Assembly (NCBI GenBank): GCA_016743945.1
Contig: JADGFI010000049.1
Coordinates: 1-34,537, forward strand
Direction: 5' to 3'
DNA length: 34,537 nt
DNA from: Desulfobacteraceae bacterium
GTDB taxonomy: Bacteria; Desulfobacterota; Desulfobacteria; Desulfobacterales; Desulfobacteraceae
In this document: piece by piece, positions 31,344-34,537 of the stretch
Position numbering within the stretch: the first letter of the stretch is position 1
Layout: the number at the start of each line of letters is the position of its first letter
Notes under the pieces: model-generated
Told to the model about the DNA's origin: nothing
The model's input: only the letters and a program-made list of their open reading frames with translations
Database searches by the model: none
Program-made: the position numbers and the translations under genes

Positions 31344-33134
31344 TCAAAAAGGCCAGAAAACAGGGATCAACAGGGCAGAAAGGACAACCACCAAAATATT
31401 AAGCGGCATCCCAAGTTTTATGTAATCTGAAAACCTATAACGCCCGGGACCATACACCAGCAGATTGGTTTGATACCCGATGGGGGTGGCAAAACAGGCA
31501 CCGGCACCAAAGCAGATGCCAATTACAAAGGGTCTGGGATCAACACCAAGGGATGCTGCGGTTGTCACGGCAATGGGCAGCAAAAGAACGGCCGTGGCAT
31601 TATTGCTCAATATATGGGTACAGAGGCTGGAAAGAAGAATCACCCCGAAAAGAACGGTCTGGGGACTTTTGCCGGCAAAAAGGCTTAAAAATGCATCGGC
31701 ATACAGCTGTGTTGCACCGGTTTTCTGCATGGCACCCCCCAGGGCAATCGTGCCGACAATGAGCAGCAGTACTTCTGGTTCCAGGGAGCGATAGGCATCT
31801 TTAAGGCTCAGACAATGGGTGAGTGTCATTAAAAACACCCCCGCAAGAGCGCAGACAAGGATATCTGCAAGGCCGCTTGATGCAAAGAGGACGACACCGA
31901 TAAAAATCAGGGCTGCCATTCGGGCTTTTTCCGTATCAATCATGGAATGGTGGATATCTTCAATGACAATAAACTCATTGGAATTTCGTATTTTGGAAAG
32001 CTTTTCCCTGGGACAGCGCACCAATATGGTATCACCGACTTTAAGCTTTACCGTTTTTATCTTACGGTATGAATAATGGTGGCGACGGGTCCGGATAGCG
32101 ATAATCTTAATTTCCGGATCATTTTGAAGTTCGGTGGACAATAGTTTTTCGTGCAATAATCCAGACATGGGCGGGACAATCAATTCAACCACCAGATCGT
32201 CCTTGAAACCGCTGCCAAAGGCCATGTTTTCCTCTCCATGGGCCAGTTCCAGCGTCTGCTTTTTAAGGCAGGATACAAGATCTTCTGCAGACCCCTTAAC
32301 CAGAAGAATATCCTCTTGTTTAACGGTAACCAAACTTCGGACAGGATCAATGATATTTCCATTCCGAAACACTTCGATGACACTCAGGCCTAAGTGTTTT
32401 GTGGCATATTCAATGAGGTGATCTTCACCGATCAGGGGACTGTTTTGAGCGACAATGAGCTCGGCAATATATCGATTTGATTTATTTTCATCCAGTTCAC
32501 AGACCGGTGCTGTTCGGCCGGGTAATATTCTGGGCGAGAAAAAGAATAAAAAAATCATACCAATAATTGCAATGGGAATACCGACCTGACTGAGTTCAAA
32601 CATGGAAAGCGGTGCAAAACCCAATTGGGTTGAAAGGTCACTGACGATGATGTTGGTGGAGGTACCGATCAGGGTGCAAGTGCCGGCAAGGATCGATACA
32701 TAGGATAGGGGGATCAGCACCTTGGACGGTGAAAAATCGCACTCGCAACTCAACCCCATAACAATGGGAATAAACAAAACAACGACCGGAGTGTTGTTGA
32801 TAAACGCCGAGGCCAGGGCGACGGTTAAGAGGATAAGAATTACGGCTCGGGTTTTGTTCCCTTTGGAAAAATGCAGAAGACGCTCACTGATAAACCCGAC
32901 AGCTCCCGTCCGAATCAGGCCATGACTTAAAAGAAACATGGCCCCCACAGTTATCACGGCCGGGTTGGCAAATCCGGAAATAGTTTCAGCAGGGCTTAGG
33001 ATACCCGTAACTGCCAGGGCAACCATAATGCCTATGGCGGTTTTATCAACCGCTATTTTTTCAGTTATCAGCAGACTTAATGAGGCTATCAAAATAGCAG
33101 AAACAATTATAATTTCTAGGGTAAGCTCGGGCAT
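31344..33134 (-). CDS. SLC13/CitT-family anion carrier with two TrkA-C (RCK_C) domains
   Basis: 596 residues from ATG 33134 (GAGG about 8 nt upstream). The N-terminal half has family motifs SGFANPAVITVGAMFLLSHG, AFINNTPVVVLFIPIV and GTSTNIIVSDLS. Two TrkA-C-like domains occupy ~215-385 (LIVAQNSPLIGEDHLIEYAT, VKQEDILLVKGSAEDL; then VVELIVPPMSGLLHEKLL, VKLKVGDTILVRCP). The second half ends with SNNATAVLLLPIAVTTAASL and CFATPIGYQTNLLVYGPG. This architecture is common in sulfate, thiosulfate or dicarboxylate sodium symporters. In a sulfate reducer sulfate is plausible, an inference. Its interior is the source of the piece at 25016-25099. Confidence 0.92.
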   Translation of the reverse strand: MPELTLEIIIVSAILIASLSLLITEKIAVDKTAIGIMVALAVTGILSPAETISGFANPAVITVGAMFLLSHGLIRTGAVGFISERLLHFSKGNKTRAVILILLTVALASAFINNTPVVVLFIPIVMGLSCECDFSPSKVLIPLSYVSILAGTCTLIGTSTNIIVSDLSTQLGFAPLSMFELSQVGIPIAIIGMIFLFFFSPRILPGRTAPVCELDENKSNRYIAELIVAQNSPLIGEDHLIEYATKHLGLSVIEVFRNGNIIDPVRSLVTVKQEDILLVKGSAEDLVSCLKKQTLELAHGEENMAFGSGFKDDLVVELIVPPMSGLLHEKLLSTELQNDPEIKIIAIRTRRHHYSYRKIKTVKLKVGDTILVRCPREKLSKIRNSNEFIVIEDIHHSMIDTEKARMAALIFIGVVLFASSGLADILVCALAGVFLMTLTHCLSLKDAYRSLEPEVLLLIVGTIALGGAMQKTGATQLYADAFLSLFAGKSPQTVLFGVILLSSLCTHILSNNATAVLLLPIAVTTAASLGVDPRPFVIGICFGAGACFATPIGYQTNLLVYGPGRYRFSDYIKLGMPLNILVVVLSALLIPVFWPF

Positions 33135-33476
33135 AATACAACCTCTTCCCTGTCTATTTTCAACCGGCAACCGGACATTGCGTCAATTTATAGGTATCAC
33201 TGAATATAAACATTCTTTTCTAATATACAAAACGAAAAAGCACCATTGTATTAAATCTTTGAGTATTTGGTTTTAAAAAATATCGGTAAATAAATTTGGA
33301 ATCAAATCAGGTAAAATTTATTTATAGTTGTAAACTTGCCGGTTAAATTTGTTTCGCAATGCTTTCAGCGGTTATTCATATCCAAATCAGGATTGCAGAT
33401 GAAATAATACAGGAAGCCTGTGCATACCAGATATCTGGAGTTCAGCGGAGAGCTTTTGACGTCCACTGCGATAACT
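33135..33476. other. AT-rich spacer between slc13 and the right-edge gene
   Basis: No gene is firmly seen. A 41-codon plus-strand frame from ATG 33359 to 33484 (MLSAVIHIQIRIADEIIQEA and on) has no ribosome site and overlaps the end of the next gene, so I do not call it. The spacer drops sharply in GC towards the right, marking the edge of an AT-rich accessory segment. Confidence 0.4.
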
Positions 33477-34472
33477 TTATTTGAATATTGGCTTCCATTT
33501 TTCAACGCGCTTGTTTGTATTTGCATATACATTTACCTCACAAGCAACGTCTATGCTTGTATAGCACTTAGGCTTGTAACCTAACGTACCGAAGCATATT
33601 CTTTTTTTAAAATATGATCGTATCTTGCTCCCTCTATATCTTGTTTTATTCAAACTAATTACTAAATCCCCGGCCTTTAAAGATACAACTTTTTTGTCCA
33701 TAGCTTCAAAGTATAGATTAAATTTTTTTTCGTTTTTTTTTTGTAATATTTTCCCAGAAGGAATTATATTGTTTTCGCTATTTTCTTTCAGCTTATATAT
33801 TGTTTTATCGTTATTTTGATACAGTACCGGCGGTAAATTTTCAGTAGAATCTAATTTTTTTGATATTCTAATGATAAAATCATTTCTTGCTTCCTCTTCG
33901 GTATGTAGCTTAAGTAATAGATCATTTAGATCTTTTTTAAGATAGATACTTTTGAAATGCTTTGAGTCTTTATTAGTTGATATTGTGTATACAGCCCCAG
34001 CATAACCAGATATCATTGGCTGTATTTTAAGTTTATTTCCCAAATTAAAAATAAATGTTTTCTTAAGATCAATTTCGGATGGATTTTTACCAGCACCATT
34101 ACACTGTATACATGATATTTTTACTATTTTTTTATGACAATTATATTTTTTGCCAATACATTCGATAATAGACACAAGTTTGCCGATCTCAATTCCCTGG
34201 AGAATCCATTCTTTTTTTTCTTTTGAATAAGTTCCATGCCCATCTATTATCAATCCAAATTTCTCTTTATCTTCAATAGAAGGCAGTTTAAGCTCTGTAT
34301 CACCTATCTGATAGATATTTAATCCATTGTTCGATATCACATATGATATAATAGGGATATTTTTTTTTTTATACTTTTCAATGATCCCTATTCCACTTTT
34401 TAACAGCTCAGTCTCCAATTCTATCCGATTGTCCTTCCATACTTGTAAATATATTAAAACATCAACTTTCAT
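33477..34472 (-). CDS. Orphan protein with possible caspase/C80-like cysteine-peptidase domain
   Basis: 331 residues, very AT-rich codons and Lys/Ile/Asn-rich, unlike the neighbouring genes, which suggests transfer. A beta strand then His motif KFGLIIDGHGTYS (His79), followed by LQGIEIGKLVSIIECIG and a strand-Cys motif KKIVKISCIQCNGAGKNPSE (Cys121, Cys124), then FIFNLGNKLKI and ISGYAGAVYTIST. The order strand-GHG, strand-(S/G)C and a later Y-G-V-Y-T strand is that of clan CD peptidases, closest to the C80 autoprocessing domain of large toxins. The C-terminal half (~180-331) is not recognised. AGGAGGGG lies just upstream of ATG 34472. The fold call is an inference from motifs and needs a structural match. 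Confidence 0.5.
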   Translation of the reverse strand: MKVDVLIYLQVWKDNRIELETELLKSGIGIIEKYKKKNIPIISYVISNNGLNIYQIGDTELKLPSIEDKEKFGLIIDGHGTYSKEKKEWILQGIEIGKLVSIIECIGKKYNCHKKIVKISCIQCNGAGKNPSEIDLKKTFIFNLGNKLKIQPMISGYAGAVYTISTNKDSKHFKSIYLKKDLNDLLLKLHTEEEARNDFIIRISKKLDSTENLPPVLYQNNDKTIYKLKENSENNIIPSGKILQKKNEKKFNLYFEAMDKKVVSLKAGDLVISLNKTRYRGSKIRSYFKKRICFGTLGYKPKCYTSIDVACEVNVYANTNKRVEKWKPIFK

Positions 34473-34537
34473 ATCCCCTCCTCTTTATTTTATAATAATA
34501 ATATATATTTTTTTGCAGTTCTTAGTTTAGAGAAAAG

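Noticed and set aside
33359..33484. Plus-strand 41-codon frame between slc13 and the right-edge gene
   Set aside because: No ribosome site, overlaps the 3' end of the next gene, and no recognisable family.
1..34537. CRISPR arrays, tRNA and rRNA genes
   Set aside because: I saw no regularly spaced repeats, no tRNA T-arm patterns in a plausible cloverleaf and no rRNA-like sequence.

Overview
This window looks like a chromosomal segment of a Gram-negative sulfate reducer of the Desulfobacterota, most plausibly the Desulfobacteraceae. That placement is an inference. It rests on moderate GC, an LPS-assembly lipoprotein (LptE) beside leuS, RNase J next to FtsK, a haem-motif hybrid histidine kinase, glycerol-3-phosphate dehydrogenase, and SulP and SLC13 anion carriers. 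No rRNA, tRNA or CRISPR array was recognised.

Layout. (1) Positions 1-3765 are an AT-rich accessory edge: a truncated LINE-like reverse transcriptase fragment, a TetR regulator with a methyltransferase and a possible decayed third cistron, a four-helix membrane protein with a palindrome upstream, and the C-terminal stump of an AraC regulator. (2) Positions 3765-19000 are mostly housekeeping: a LysM protein, a FGE-fold lipoprotein-like protein, an overlapping envelope operon on the minus strand (murJ, an FtsB-like protein, a TPR-like protein, a rhodanese, a MauE/DoxX protein), rpsT with a UUG start, lptE-leuS, a rhomboid protease, a thioesterase, and an operon of a small unknown gene, rnj, ftsK and a methyltransferase. 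(3) Positions 19039-21534 hold a divergent EamA transporter and MocR-type regulator. (4) Positions 21639-24545 hold an Opp/Dpp ATPase stump followed by an intact polar amino-acid ABC transporter whose binding-protein gene ends in a strong terminator-like hairpin. (5) Positions 24546-26040 are a patchwork of gene pieces: a second copy of the glpD leader and first codons, joined directly to an 84-nt interior piece of the downstream SLC13 gene, then a SulP transporter missing at least three internal segments. (6) Positions 26758-33134 hold the hybrid histidine kinase, intact glpD and the convergent SLC13 gene. (7) Positions 33477-34472 hold a very AT-rich gene for a possible caspase/C80-like cysteine peptidase.

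How the parts relate. The two glpD-leader copies are direct repeats flanking the SulP remnant and the kinase. The left copy carries both a glpD start and an slc13 interior in the same relative order as the intact locus. This suggests that the glpD-slc13 block was once duplicated and one copy then shrank by internal deletion. The leader also carries a structured GC-rich segment which, on the minus strand, resembles sequence found next to group II intron reverse transcriptases. The best candidates for something unusual are the LINE-type RT fragment at the left edge, the glpD/slc13/SulP patchwork, and the C80-like orphan at the right edge. I did not find a complete, clearly novel multi-gene system.
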